Shown here: in pieces, positions 22,488 through 33,856 of the stretch
How the letters are laid out: each line of letters begins with the position of its first letter
Numbering within the stretch: position 1 is the first letter of the stretch
Assembly: GCA_014529385.2 (NCBI GenBank)
Contig: CM043969.1
Coordinates: 68,165,676-68,229,675 of the forward strand
Length of the DNA stretch: 64,000 nt
Direction of reading: 5' to 3'
Source of the DNA: Adiantum capillus-veneris
Taxonomy: Eukaryota > Streptophyta > Polypodiopsida > Polypodiales > Pteridaceae
Position numbers and translations under genes: made by a program
The notes under the pieces: generated by a model
Told to the model about the DNA's origin: nothing
The model's database searches: none
Seen by the model: only the letters and a program-made list of their open reading frames with translations

Positions 22488-25283
22488 GGATCCTGTAACT
22501 CCAATTTCAGAAGTTAGCGTCTTTTTAGTACTGATAGCCGAAATGAAGCTTTAAACTATCCAAATGACTTGAAAATTGAAACATGAGCTATTCAGGGCCT
22601 AAGGATGCAAGGTAGGTGAAAAAATATGCAAAATGGGCTCAAAATCATGTTGGAGACATCATACGCGTATGATGTCTTTTGTGTCAAAATGACTTCATAT
22701 TGGTTGTACTTGTAGCTGATAGTGTATACATGAGTGTCATATGATTGGATTTGAGTTTGGATCCCATTTGGTCAAGTTTTGGCCAGTTTAGTCCAGTTCA
22801 GGCTCTTGGCAAAATTTTGAAAGGGAATTGGATTTTATGATCCAAATTGGATAAAACTTGGTGGTTCACCTTCAAATGGCATGTAGATCACTTCTGTTTG
22901 GTGGTTGAAGCCCTAAGGTGCCAAAATCACATAGTGAGACATCATACGCGTATGATGTCTTTTAGTGTATTTTTGGATCAAATTTCTCTATAAGCTGGGA
23001 TTTGGCTTTAGATAGGATTATTCAGTGGATTTATGAAGTTTGGATAGATTTTGGGCTAAAAATGGCTCTGGAGACATCATACGCGTATGATGTCTTTTTC
23101 ATCAATTTTGCATGGGATTGGTTCTGTGGACTCCCCATGTACTAGTGAAGGACTGTCTCTACTCAAATCTTGGTTTGGACTTGAGTATGTTGGATTTGGG
23201 CCAAAAATAGGTTTTAAGTGAAGGATTTTCCCTCAATTGGGCTAATGGGGTGATCCTCTTGACCAAATGGTTCCAAATTTCATATGTAGCATGTATTAGA
23301 TATATATAATGGATGTATGATGACAAATGAGCAGTTTTGGCTCTGTAAGTGCAAATAGACATCATACGCGTATGATGTCTTTTGTGTCAAAATGGTGCTT
23401 TTTGGTTCCAGATAGCTTGTAGATGTGTTAATCAACAATCCTACAAAGTTTCAATGAGTTTGGAGTTACTTTGACAAAATTAGGACCAAAAATCAATTTT
23501 ATGGCCTACTTTGCGTCTTTTTGGTTTCCTTGGGTTTTCTAACTCCAATTCTCATGAAACTTGGTTCATAGGATGTGATTAACATGTGGAATGAGGCTAT
23601 GCACTCAAATGTTGAAATGGATGTGAAATTCATGCTGTGAGACATCATACGCGTATGATGTCTTTTCTTGAAATGTTGGTCTTTTTGTGCAAAGAATGCT
23701 TTGTGCTAGTGCCCTAAGCCCTGCTAACTAGTTTTCAACTTAAAAAGTCATCAGTTTAGCTAAAAAGCCCCCTTATAGGCATTTCAGTCTCCGAAGTCGT
23801 CTTTTTTCCTTGGAGTTGAATTTCTTCAACTTTTCTTCTCGAGAGTTGCATTTCTAGCTCATTGGATATGTTGTGAAGCCATCTATTTGGTTGAACTTGA
23901 CTTTGGCTCCCCGTTCTCTATCTTTCTCCATTTGGTTGCCCGAAAGTGTCTTTTTCACCATCGGTAAGTGAATCAGCTTTCTTTTGGGTTTTGCTTGCAA
24001 ATATAAGTCATCCATGTATATTTGAAGCTCCTTGTGAAGTTTCATTTCATTCGGTCGTCAATTTCAGCCGTTATGCCAAAATGACGCTTTGTGTGTCCGC
24101 AGTCGAATCGGTTGTTCCGACCTACTTTTGGTGGTCCAAACCTGGAGATACTCTATGGTTGCATTGTCCTTGATGTGGTTGAACTTCCTGTGAAGTTTCG
24201 TGTCGTTTCGAAAATTTTTTCCTGTCTGCCTCTTGCAAGCTCTGTTGACCTAGGGTTTTTCCAGTCGTTCTTTCTCGAGCTTTGAGTGTTAGAAACTCAT
24301 CTTCTATACTAGGGTAACCCACCTATAAGTTCTTGCAAGGTTTGGTTAGGCGGTTGTGCCACTACCTAGCATTCTACAGCATTCCCCGTCTGCTCTTGTT
24401 TCTTGGTTTTGCTCAGTTTTTGCGACAAAAGTTAATGATAAGCATCAAAAGCTTATAGCAACGAGTCTACCTCTCATGTCTGATGTCCTCTGAGCTCTCG
24501 TAGCAGTCGTAGAAGGCTGTAGAAGATTGGATGCTCCTGTGTGCTCTTTGCTCTCTCCAAGAAGGTAATAGTGGAAATGAGCTTGAAAGTGATGTAAAAC
24601 ATACTTAACTTCGGACTTCCCGGATCTCTTGTTACCAAATTTGACATGTGCTCCTATCTCGTCGTGAAATGCACTTTAGGATTTGAAATTTCTCAATTTG
24701 GACTCCGTTTGACCTGTTTCTGAGAAATCTGTCCACTTTGCCAAAATTCTGTCATTTCGGGCTTTCCGCAACTTTTCCCGAATTGTACTCAATTTTTACC
24801 ATGGATTGCCCTTGTCATTAGGATCATCACCATCTATTCTTTTCTTTTTTCTGATCTCGTTTCACCTGCTTTTTTATTTTTCTTTTACTTTTATTAAGAA
24901 AATCATAAAAATAAAGGAAAATAGCAAATTGAAGCCAAAAAATTCCAAACATACACAATAAATAGCTGGTACACATGTGTATATGAATATACACTTATTT
25001 GTGATTTCTGGACTTGGATTACCACTTTTTTTCACTTTTTAGCTCCAAACACACTCTTATTTAGTGATATTTACACGTCTAGAGACCCAAATTCATCATT
25101 TGATCTCTTCTTGTTGCAAAACAAGGTATATAAGGGCATAAATATTATCAATATCCGCAATCAAACATAAAAATTGCAAAATCATGTAAGACACTGCCCT
25201 TGTAATATAATTTTTGTTTTTCTATGTTTTTGTCGCTTGTAGCTGCTTTGTAGCTCCTGTATACTTGTATACCTCCCCCCCTC
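22488..25283 (-). promoter_or_regulatory. Spacer between pol and extra ORF with five palindromic boxes (copy A)
   Basis: Five copies of a 24-bp box lie at 22654-22677, 22937-22960, 23072-23095, 23357-23380 and 23640-23663. Each box is AGACATCATACG followed by its own reverse complement. Stretches around the boxes resemble stretches around the leader boxes, for example GATCCAAATTGGATAAAACTT here and a near match at 34207. Small open frames around 23854-24322 lack recognisable domains. A role as promoter, splice or RNA-structure region for the extra ORF is inference. Confidence 0.7.
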
Positions 25284-27090
25284 CTAGTCTGAGTCCTCCT
25301 GGACGCTTGTAGCTCTGGCTTTGATTTGGTTGGTTCCTACATTGCATTCAATGATGGGTTCTTCTTTGTCATTATCCATTTCTATTATACTGAGTGCGTT
25401 TATTCGTATTGCTCCTTCATTGCGCTGTTTCTGACGCAGTAGTCTTATTTTCTCCATTCTTTCCTTCGCCTCGGCTTGCGCTTCCTCCACAATCTTTTTC
25501 TTTTTCTGGACACGCAGCTTTTCTTGATGTATTTTGAGAAGCATGTCTTGGGTTAGCGGCGAAAGATACTTTTTCACTCTGCATCCACTAATCCAATTGG
25601 GCATTTCTTCTCCGTCTAATGTAGCAAGCTTGACGGCTCCACTTGGTGATAGATCTTTAATCACCAGAGGTCCCATCCCTCGCTTTTTAAGCTTCTTAGC
25701 ATGCTGTTTCAGAGTGTAAACTAGGACATAGTCCCCAACCTTAAACTCTTTAGTCCGCACATGCTTATCAAAAAATTCCTTTTGTCGCCTTTTTTGAGCG
25801 TAGATAGAAGCTACTGCTTTTAGGCGAAGCTCGTTTAGCTTTTCCAGGTCATCTATTCTATCAGAAAGCTCGTGCCCTGTCCACTCTAGATCCTTAGCCA
25901 CCCTTAAGGTTGAAATCAAGAATTCTATTGGTAAGATAGCATTTAGCCCAAAAACCATGTTATATGGGGTCGTTCCTATTGATGTTTTATATGCTACCCT
26001 ATATGCCCATAATGTTGAATGCAACTTCTGGTCCCAGTCAGTTCTCGACTCAGATACAATCTTCGTAAGGACCGTGCATATGGTTTTGTTTGTTGCTTCA
26101 TCTTGTCCTTTTGCTTGTGGATGATACGGGGCTGATTTATTATGGATTACCATGAATTCATCTAGAAGAATCTTTATCACTTCATTTATAAAATGTGTGC
26201 CTCGATCACTCACAATTTCTATTGGCAATCCATATCGTACAAAGACGTATTCATATAGAAATTGTGCCGTGGTCCTGGCATCTGCTTTTTGAGTTGCCTT
26301 TGCTTCGACCCACTTTGTTAGATAGTCTGTAGCCACAACGATGTATTGTGCATGAGTCTTATATGCAGGAGGTGAAATGGGTCCGACATAATCAATCCCC
26401 CATTTTGCAAAAGCTCTTGCCCCCATCATTCGTCTAAGCGGCATATCATCTCTTTTAAGTGGTACTTTGGTCTGCTGACAGTCATCACACCGTTTAACGT
26501 ATTCCTCAGCGTCCATATGTAATGTTGGCCACCATATTCCTGCGGCTAAGACAAGTTTTGTTGTCTTATGACCTGAGAAATGGCCTCTACCTACTCCTCC
26601 ATGAGCTTGCTCCAAGATTATCACATACTCAGACTCTGATGCGCAAATCCTAAGCTGGTTGTCTTTACCTCTCTTATAGAGTTGATCTCCTATTAAAGCG
26701 TAATCTCTAGCTTCTGTCTCTACAGATTTCTGACGAGCTTTTGACGTTCTTCTGGGAAAGTTCTATTTGTGAGATATTCAACAATATACTGACTCCATTC
26801 CGGAGCATCATTATCTGATATAATGTCGAATACTCTGCTGGCGGTTTTGATGAACATACAATACATACAGTGACATATTCATGTACGCTTTCTTTCATTC
26901 CTGGCCAATAGACTCCCAATTGTAACAAATTCCTATATGTGTTCCTTCTTGAACAATGAAATGCACATTCCTGAACATGTGCTTCGCACAGATATATATT
27001 ATATTCCTCAGGATTGATGCATAGTCGTAAAACATGATCATTTCCCAATTGATACAACCTTCCTGCAACCAATTGAAGATTCTTGGATTG
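25284..27090 (-). pseudogene. Integrase with two HHCC modules, copy A
   Basis: The first HHCC module is at about 26830-27085 (NLQLVAGRLYQLGNDHVLRL, then HVQECAFHCS, VYWPGMKESVHEY and CIVC). A second lies at about 26480-26690 (HGGVGRGHFSGHKTTK, IWWPTLHMDAEEYVKRCDDC). The core has the catalytic D,D-35-E: Asp in KWGIDYVGP, Asp in VSDRGTHF and Glu in DEATNK, with 61 and 35 residues between. The C-terminus has FKVGDYVLVYTLKQHAKK and a Lys/Glu/Arg-rich helical tail (KIHQEKLRVQKKKK). There is no chromodomain. It would insert the cDNA. The region is decayed. Confidence 0.85.
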
Positions 27091-27249
27091 CTGAATAGCA
27101 ATATGTTTCTGGTTGTATTCTCTTCTATCAAACTCTCCTCCATAGGTTAATAGGCTAACGACATTTTGAGACCACTTCGGTATCATTTCTATGTTGAACA
27201 AGTACGCGTCTGGCATGTCGTCATCTACTCCTATAGGGTCTTCCCCATT

Positions 27250-28640
27250 CGTCAATCGCGAAAGATGATCAGCTCTAAGATGTGTTTTTCCTTTCTTTAC
27301 TACTACCGTGAAGTCGAATTCCAGTAGGATAATGAACCATCTCACTATTCTCCCGGTATTGCATGGTTTATTCACTAGGTAGAGCAAGGCTTGGTGATCC
27401 GTAAAAAACAAAAACTTGTTGGCTAGAAGATAGTGCCGAAATTTCTTCACAGCATATATCATTCCTAATCCCTCTCGCTCTGTTGTGGTGTAATTCTTCT
27501 CTGCATTGTTGAGCTGTCGACTGGCGTAACAGATAGGAATATCCATGTTTCCTTCTTCTGGCTGAGCCAGAATGCATCCTATTGCATATGTTGAAGCATC
27601 TATACGCACATGGAATATCTTCTCCCAATCTGGTGATTTCAAGACTGGAGCAGTAATGAGTGCCTCTTTCAATTTCTTGAATGATTCCTCACACTCCTCT
27701 GTCCATTCAAAGTTCACTATTAGCCTGTAAAGTGGTTGGCCTATTATAGCGTACATGTAAATGAATCGTCTATAATATCCGCAATGTCCCATAAAGCTCT
27801 GTACTTGTTTCGCATTGGTTGGTCTAGGCATATCCACTATAACTTTTATCTTCTCTAAATCCGTGGATATTCCGTTTTGTGAGACAATATGTCCTAGAAT
27901 TCTGCCCTGTCGGACCATAAACACACATTTCTCAGGATTGAGACAAATGCGATATGTCCTACATTTCTCAAATACTTTTCTTAGGTGTTCTAGATGCTCA
28001 TCTCTCAGAAGAGAATGTACACATAAGTCATCCATGTATATTTCTAGAAACAACCTTAAGTATTCTTTGAAAGCATGCGTCATCAGCCTCTGGAAGGTTG
28101 CGGGAGCATTGGTTAGACCAAAAGGCATAACCCGATAAGCATAAATTCCCCACTCCGTTGCAAAAGCTGTTTTATGTTGATCTTCCAGTGCTATGGCTAG
28201 CTGGTTATATCCTGAAAAACCATCAAGAAAGGAGTATGTTGTTTTCCCTGATCAGTTATCGGCACGGGATAATTGTCCCTGATTGTTGCAGCATTCACTT
28301 TCTTTAAGTTGACACACACTCGGAGTTTTCCGTTCTTCTTGGGTACCACCACAATCGGAGATACCCAATCGGTGTGTTCAATCTCGTATATGAATTCAGC
28401 TTCCATTAGCTTATCTATCTCTTCTTTGATTCGCTTAGCAAACGTATCATTATATGTGTATGGTCTCTGCCTGCTAGGCTTTGCATCTTGTTTTAGTGGG
28501 ATTGTGTGTTGGCATATTGATGGGTCAACTCCCTTTAAGTCCTTATAAGACCATGCAAACACATCCCTGTACTCTCTGAGAAGACTCAAAAGTCTCTCTT
28601 CCTCGCCTGGAGACAAATCTGTGGTTATGTACACCGGTCT
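27250..28640 (-). pseudogene. Reverse transcriptase and RNase H, copy A
   Basis: RT motifs are GVDPSICQHTIPLKQDAKPS, EAEFIYEIEHTDWVSPIVVV, PKKNGKLRVCVNLKKVNAAT, MPFGLTNAPATFQRLMT and the YMDD box (EIYMDDLCVHS, near 28030). RNase H follows, from about 27625 to 27250: FHVRIDASTYAIGCILAQPE, RQLNNAEKNYTTTEREGLGM, FTDHQALLYLVNK and the closing HLRADHLSRL. This is typical Ty3/Gypsy Pol. The pieces are in more than one frame and are described as a fossil. Confidence 0.9.
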
Positions 28641-29739
28641 AGGTGTCTCACCTGGAGCTGCTAAATCAACTTCTTTTGCATCCTCCGGTCCGTCATAAGA
28701 TTCGTTCTCCCTTCTCTCTCGAATAGGTTGGGTTAATACCACCTTCCTATCCTCTATTGTGAATTTCCTATAGTGAGAGGGAACATCCATGTTTTCCTTG
28801 ATTTTGGCGTTTTCGTCCTCTCCACTCTCAATTTCTGTCGTCCAAACTTCTTTCAGAGTTTTCTTGAACTCTCTGTACTTGTTTCTACGTTCTAACTTGG
28901 ACTCCGTGTGTTCTCTGTTGCGCTTGTTCTTTTCTGATTTTTCTGTTTCAGTTTTCGTTTCATTCCTTTGAACTTGATTTCTTGAGCTTCTTTTGTCTTT
29001 TCGTAAGCTCTTTTGATCATTGCCTCTCATTCTTCCAGAAATCTTGTCCTTAACACAATCTTCCGCCTTTACTAGCATTAGGAATTGATTTTTTCCTCTT
29101 ATTCTAGGCATCGGATTGGTTCTAACCCCCTTTGTTTTTCTCTTTGCTCTATAGCGTTTCTGGCGTTGTTTAGTTTGGTTCGGAAAATCATAAAATCGGA
29201 CATCCGTTATAGTTTCTTCGTTTCCGCTTGAATTGTCCGTTGACTCGTTGTCTGCTTCATTTTCCCACTCTGGATGATCGGGAATGTCGTGAAACACCTC
29301 TTCTTCATCTTCCTTTTCCAGTGTATCGTTCTTTTCAGTTTCTTTTTCGAGTACAGTTCTCAACATGAAGTACGGAACCACGTCGTACCCGTCCTTGTCG
29401 CAAAATTTCGTTGTGGGACCATCCGGAATTGCACAAACATCTAGGGTTGCTAGAATGTGTGTCCATTCTAATGGTTCAAGCGTGTCCTCTGGAAAGGGTT
29501 CTCCTATATAAGTTTCGTCTTCGATAGCCCTTTCTAAAACATATTCTTCTTGCCTCAGACTTCCACATTTCGAGGCTCCACACATCCATAACTCCTTGGG
29601 CTTACCTAACCAAGCTGGAAATTCGGATCCCGCCAAAGTAGCTGAATCAAACTCCTCTACCAGTGTTCGGTTCACATCTTTGTAGCTATGGTCTCTCAGG
29701 TTCACACGTGTAGTGGTTTCCATATTTCTCAGGTATATG

Positions 29740-30070
29740 TTATCGTAGCCCCAATCCTGGACCAGTTTCAACTGTCTCATGAATGGTCTTCCCAGTATGA
29801 TATCATAGTTATTCTCCTTGCCAAAATCGACAATAGCAAAAGTATGTTCGTATTCAATGCCGCAAGAAGTTACTGCGACTTTCTCTAATAACCCCATAGG
29901 TTTCTCCATGTGTCCATCTTCTAATTCGAATTTCAACCTAGTCTTCCTTATTGCTGGTTTCCCCCATTTTTTCCAGATTTCTTTTGTAGCAATGGCTACC
30001 CCAGCTCCACTGTCTAGTATTGCCATCGTGTTCACTCCTTGGAATTCAACTGGTAAGGTTGTATTCCCCT
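29740..30070 (-). pseudogene. Aspartic protease (first, canonical position), copy A
   Basis: The active-site loop TMAILDSGAGVAIATKEIW lies near 29985-30020, and the closing DIILGRPFMRQL near 29770-29800 completes the retropepsin fold. It sits between Gag and RT. The long linker up to RT (about 28650-29740) is acidic, then Lys/Arg-rich (a KSEKNKRNREHTESKLERRN-type stretch), and has no recognised domain. Confidence 0.85.
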
Positions 30071-30205
30071 CTTCACCTTCGCAATACTCTCCAACCTTGT
30101 TTAAGGGTACATGCTTAGCGTTCTTTTGTGGTTTTCTCAGCTCTTGTATACCCTCTTGTAGTCTCGATGTTGGGTCTTTTATCCCAAATTTCTCCAAGCA
30201 TTTTC

Positions 30206-33200
30206 CTACAGTGGTCTTAGCCTCAGAAGCTCAGCTAGAGTGATAGTGCATGTCACTGGTGTTGACAAGATCTCTATCAATCCTTGCGAGTCCATGACTT
30301 TTTCTGATGAGATTCTTCGTGAGGGAAGTGCTCTAGTCTCGGATTTTGCTTCATACTCTCCTAAGTATGAAGGTAAGGTATTCAGTGAATGAGGTTTGCT
30401 CTCCATTGTTCTAACAGAGCCCCCATCTCCCCAGTAAGATTGCAGATCCAAGTCCACTTGAGATCCTGCCTCAAATTCCACTATGGGAGGATTCCTGATG
30501 TCCTTTTCCCAATTTGTCTGATTAGCTTGGCAACTTAGCTCGTTTGCAAAGTTTGCCTCTCTCACTTGTTTCCAAAATTCATTGTAATCCTCATCTCTTC
30601 CGTAAGACCTCTGTATGACTGGATGAAAACTCTCTATCTCCTGATCGGTTGTGTTCAATACTATGCGGTCATCCTTGTGTGTATTTTCAGGCTTTTGTGC
30701 ACTGGGAGTCTTTTCAGCTACCCGTGAAATGATAGTCTCTTGCTGAATTGGGTTTTCCGTTCCACAATTCATTGTTTCTCTTGGTGGTTCTAATAAGGCT
30801 TGTGCAGTCTCGATCATTCTCTGGCACATTTCAAGTCTCTGCTTTTCCAATTCCGCGTTTGGGTATGTCATCCACCTCTGTTCTTGTGTTTGGTTGTTCT
30901 TTAACCTAGCTTCGTAAGCTCTCATCAGTGCGTCCAATGGTTCGTGTACTTTGTCGACTAGCACTGATCCCCCTGAGCTTAAGCTCGTTGTTTCTTTGAT
31001 ACTCTTTTGTTTCGTTCTTTCCGGGCTCATCTCTCGTTTCCCGTTTTGACTCTCAAGTTTTTCTAATCTATCTTTAGTTCGCTTTAGTTCCTCAGCTAGA
31101 ATAGCGTCTTCACGTTCTTTTCTCAACTTCATGCGTGCTTTTCTAGCTTTCCATGTGTTTCTCTGACTCCGCGGTCCTTGACTAACCACTTCAGTCGCTA
31201 ACTTTCCATTCTCAGGTTCTCTAGTGGTTTTCTTAGCTTGAGCTCTAGTAACAACTTGCGTTGGTATCAGAGTTTCATTTTCAGACCCACTGCTGGTAGG
31301 AATAGTTTCTAGCATATTCAATGTCGTCTTTTGCACTTTGTTTGGATTCTTTGAACAATCCTCAATGAAGTGAGTAACCCCACACTCAGTGCAATAAGCG
31401 TTAATTCTAATGATTTCCGTATGTGGACAAACATTCATCAGATGGTCACCTCCACACTTGTAACAGGGTCCTAGTGCTGGTCTTGGTCCCACTTGATTCG
31501 TCCTTTGTGGATAGGATGGTCTTTGTCCTGTTAACCCTCCATGAGCTATGAACATCAATGTTCTTGCGTCCAAATTGTATCTCTCTTCATCAGAAGCACT
31601 TGTAACTGTTGGTATTCCAACATTCCCAATCATGCCCCATGGTTCTGGTTGTTTGGGTTCTTCTGGTGGGTAATACACAGTTGGAGACATGTGTGCACCA
31701 GATTCTTCATAATAGGCTTGAACAGGCACTAAGGCTTGTTCTTCCTGATTCTCTAAGGTTGGTGCATATCTAATGCCCACTGGTCTTGCTCCTGGTAAAG
31801 GTGGTTGTTGTCCCAATACCGGTTGCGGTCTTTCTATCCCCATAGGTCCTGGTACATTTCCCGTTGGGTATCGAGGTACTGGATGTACCTGAGGTGGTGC
31901 TAATTGAGCAGGAGGTGCATACTGACGCTCCCTTACATACCCTTTGTTGTAATAGCACTCCTCTGTTGGATGGTTTGTCCATTTTTGTTCAATAGCACAC
32001 CATTTCAGTGTTTTTGGCAATGGTTTTTGGTATGGTGCCATCCTTTTTAGAGCATCTTCTATCATTTGCTCTACATTTGGCATGGTTGTTGTTTGAACAT
32101 TCTTTTTAGTGGTAGTCTCGCTCGCTACGGAGGAAGAGCTACTGGATGCAAAATCTGTATCCGCTGACACCTCTCCATAAACCGTACAGTTATCCACTAA
32201 GTACAATGCTTCTCTCGTTACTTGCTCGAAACTTGTACAAGCTTTCAAGTGCAAGTCCTTCTTGAGAGTGTCGTTTCTCAATCCTTCAATAAAGAGAACA
32301 GATAGTCTGTCATCTTGTGGTCGTTCACGTACTGGACATCTCTCAATGTATTGTTTGAAGCGAAGTGAAGCTTCCTTCACTTTTTCGTGTTCTCTCTGTT
32401 TAAAAGCATATATTTGTGAGACCGTATTGTGCTTAATCCCTCGTTTTGAGAATTCCTCAGCAAACTCTCTTAGCAAATGGTCAATGTCATGGAATCCCCC
32501 TATGTTCAGTGGTTGAAACCATGTCAATGCCGTACCTTCTAGAGTAAGACCAAATCCCTCGTATTGTGTATGGAAATCTGTTATCTGCTCAGCTCTTAAG
32601 ACTTGCTTAAAGAGTGACACATGTGCATACGGATCTCCTGAACCACCATACTTCTTTGGCATACACTTCGCTACTTGAGATGGTCTCATACGTCTATGGT
32701 CTGCTACCAATCTCATTGCTCCTGTGTCCCGGCTAAAGCTTTCTCTAGCATCATGGACTTCATGGGTTACCCTTGTCGGTTCCCCTGCCCTGAATCTACT
32801 ACTAGGAGGTAAATGTGATGGTTCCGCTTCGAACCTTGGACCTGGAGTGGTATACGTGGGGATTGGAACTGCACTACCTCGATTCGTATCCATTGACTCT
32901 CTGGAATGTAATGATCCCATTGGTCCGGGCTTCGAGTACTGAGGTTGACTGAAAGAGTCAGCAGCCTGAGTTCTTTGTCCTCCTGTTGTCATTGGGTTTT
33001 GCACTCCATTTGTTGGTGCTGGTCTTTGTGAGCTAGAAGTAACATAATACTGATGTAGTGGTCCCCCAAAGTATGTATATCCTTCTAATTCTTTCTTGCC
33101 CATTGTTGAGTATTGCCTCCCATACTTGTCGTAAGCGGCAATTTTCACTTCCGATCCCTCTGTGTAGGTAAAGACATAAAGTCTTTTTTGGTCTGTCAAC

Positions 33201-33856
33201 TCTCCGGTGTAGGGTTCTTCACATCTATAATAGAGATCTTGCTCCCCATTATTATATTTGTATAGCCCCACATAGATGTTATCAGTGTTGATCCTTGTAG
33301 TTTCATTCTCTCTTCTTAACCTCGCATCAGGGAAGTTCATTATTGGTGCTTTCTCCTCAAGTTCTTCATCTACTTTGGCTTTGGTGCCCATCAATCCCCA
33401 CTTGTCCACAATGTTAGGGTTTAGGACTACCAAGTACATGGTACCCTCGTCATCTAGATATCTATCTCCGCTATAGCTCACAGGCACTAAGTCCTTGAAC
33501 TCACTAGGTCTATCTTCTATCTTTACACAATAGCGGTCCATTCCATCTTTGTAGATCTTGGCACCTTGCTCATTGTCGTACTGGTATTTTATGAACAATA
33601 GCTTCATTGTGGCGGAAGGGTTTGATGATCCTGCTGCCATATTTTCTCTGTTGTTCAGGTTCAAGTGTTCCAAGTGTTCGGTGAAAATCTCGTAAGATCT
33701 CTCCGAAGAAGTATCAGAAACACTTCCTTCAAAGATCGGCTCTAATGGTTGCACCCAACTTTGGTTTACACTTCCCTCGGTTGATATGACACTTGCTTGT
33801 TCCCCTTGTTTTGGTTGGTTATTCTGGAGATTCCTGCCCGATCTCAAATTCATCAA
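30206..33856 (-). CDS. gag: Gag polyprotein, copy A, long open frame (1216 codons)
   Basis: It starts at MMNLRSGRNLQNNQPKQGEQ, the first ATG after the leader. An N-terminal 270-residue region (KYQYDNEQGAKIYKDGMDRY, DLYYRCEEPYTGELTDQKRL) is unlike usual Gags and unrecognised. The retrotransposon Gag core lies at about 32180-32690 (KCMPKKYGGSGDPYAHVSLF, ALTWFQPL, FSKRGIKHNTVSQIYAFKQR, FIEGLRNDTLKKDLHL). Two zinc knuckles follow at 31427-31465 and 31355-31393, both CX2CX3HX4C. A coiled coil (AEELKRTKDRLEKLESQ) and a protease-leading region end with TITLAELLRLRP. At 1216 residues it is far longer than typical plant Gags (300-600). Confidence 0.82.
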   Translation of the reverse strand: MMNLRSGRNLQNNQPKQGEQASVISTEGSVNQSWVQPLEPIFEGSVSDTSSERSYEIFTEHLEHLNLNNRENMAAGSSNPSATMKLLFIKYQYDNEQGAKIYKDGMDRYCVKIEDRPSEFKDLVPVSYSGDRYLDDEGTMYLVVLNPNIVDKWGLMGTKAKVDEELEEKAPIMNFPDARLRRENETTRINTDNIYVGLYKYNNGEQDLYYRCEEPYTGELTDQKRLYVFTYTEGSEVKIAAYDKYGRQYSTMGKKELEGYTYFGGPLHQYYVTSSSQRPAPTNGVQNPMTTGGQRTQAADSFSQPQYSKPGPMGSLHSRESMDTNRGSAVPIPTYTTPGPRFEAEPSHLPPSSRFRAGEPTRVTHEVHDARESFSRDTGAMRLVADHRRMRPSQVAKCMPKKYGGSGDPYAHVSLFKQVLRAEQITDFHTQYEGFGLTLEGTALTWFQPLNIGGFHDIDHLLREFAEEFSKRGIKHNTVSQIYAFKQREHEKVKEASLRFKQYIERCPVRERPQDDRLSVLFIEGLRNDTLKKDLHLKACTSFEQVTREALYLVDNCTVYGEVSADTDFASSSSSSVASETTTKKNVQTTTMPNVEQMIEDALKRMAPYQKPLPKTLKWCAIEQKWTNHPTEECYYNKGYVRERQYAPPAQLAPPQVHPVPRYPTGNVPGPMGIERPQPVLGQQPPLPGARPVGIRYAPTLENQEEQALVPVQAYYEESGAHMSPTVYYPPEEPKQPEPWGMIGNVGIPTVTSASDEERYNLDARTLMFIAHGGLTGQRPSYPQRTNQVGPRPALGPCYKCGGDHLMNVCPHTEIIRINAYCTECGVTHFIEDCSKNPNKVQKTTLNMLETIPTSSGSENETLIPTQVVTRAQAKKTTREPENGKLATEVVSQGPRSQRNTWKARKARMKLRKEREDAILAEELKRTKDRLEKLESQNGKREMSPERTKQKSIKETTSLSSGGSVLVDKVHEPLDALMRAYEARLKNNQTQEQRWMTYPNAELEKQRLEMCQRMIETAQALLEPPRETMNCGTENPIQQETIISRVAEKTPSAQKPENTHKDDRIVLNTTDQEIESFHPVIQRSYGRDEDYNEFWKQVREANFANELSCQANQTNWEKDIRNPPIVEFEAGSQVDLDLQSYWGDGGSVRTMESKPHSLNTLPSYLGEYEAKSETRALPSRRISSEKVMDSQGLIEILSTPVTCTITLAELLRLRPL

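Noticed and set aside
22654-23663. Regularly recurring palindromic repeats as a CRISPR array
   Set aside because: Spacing is irregular (about 110-260 bases between boxes), the spacers are related to one another, and the setting is inside a plant retrotransposon. No cas genes are present.
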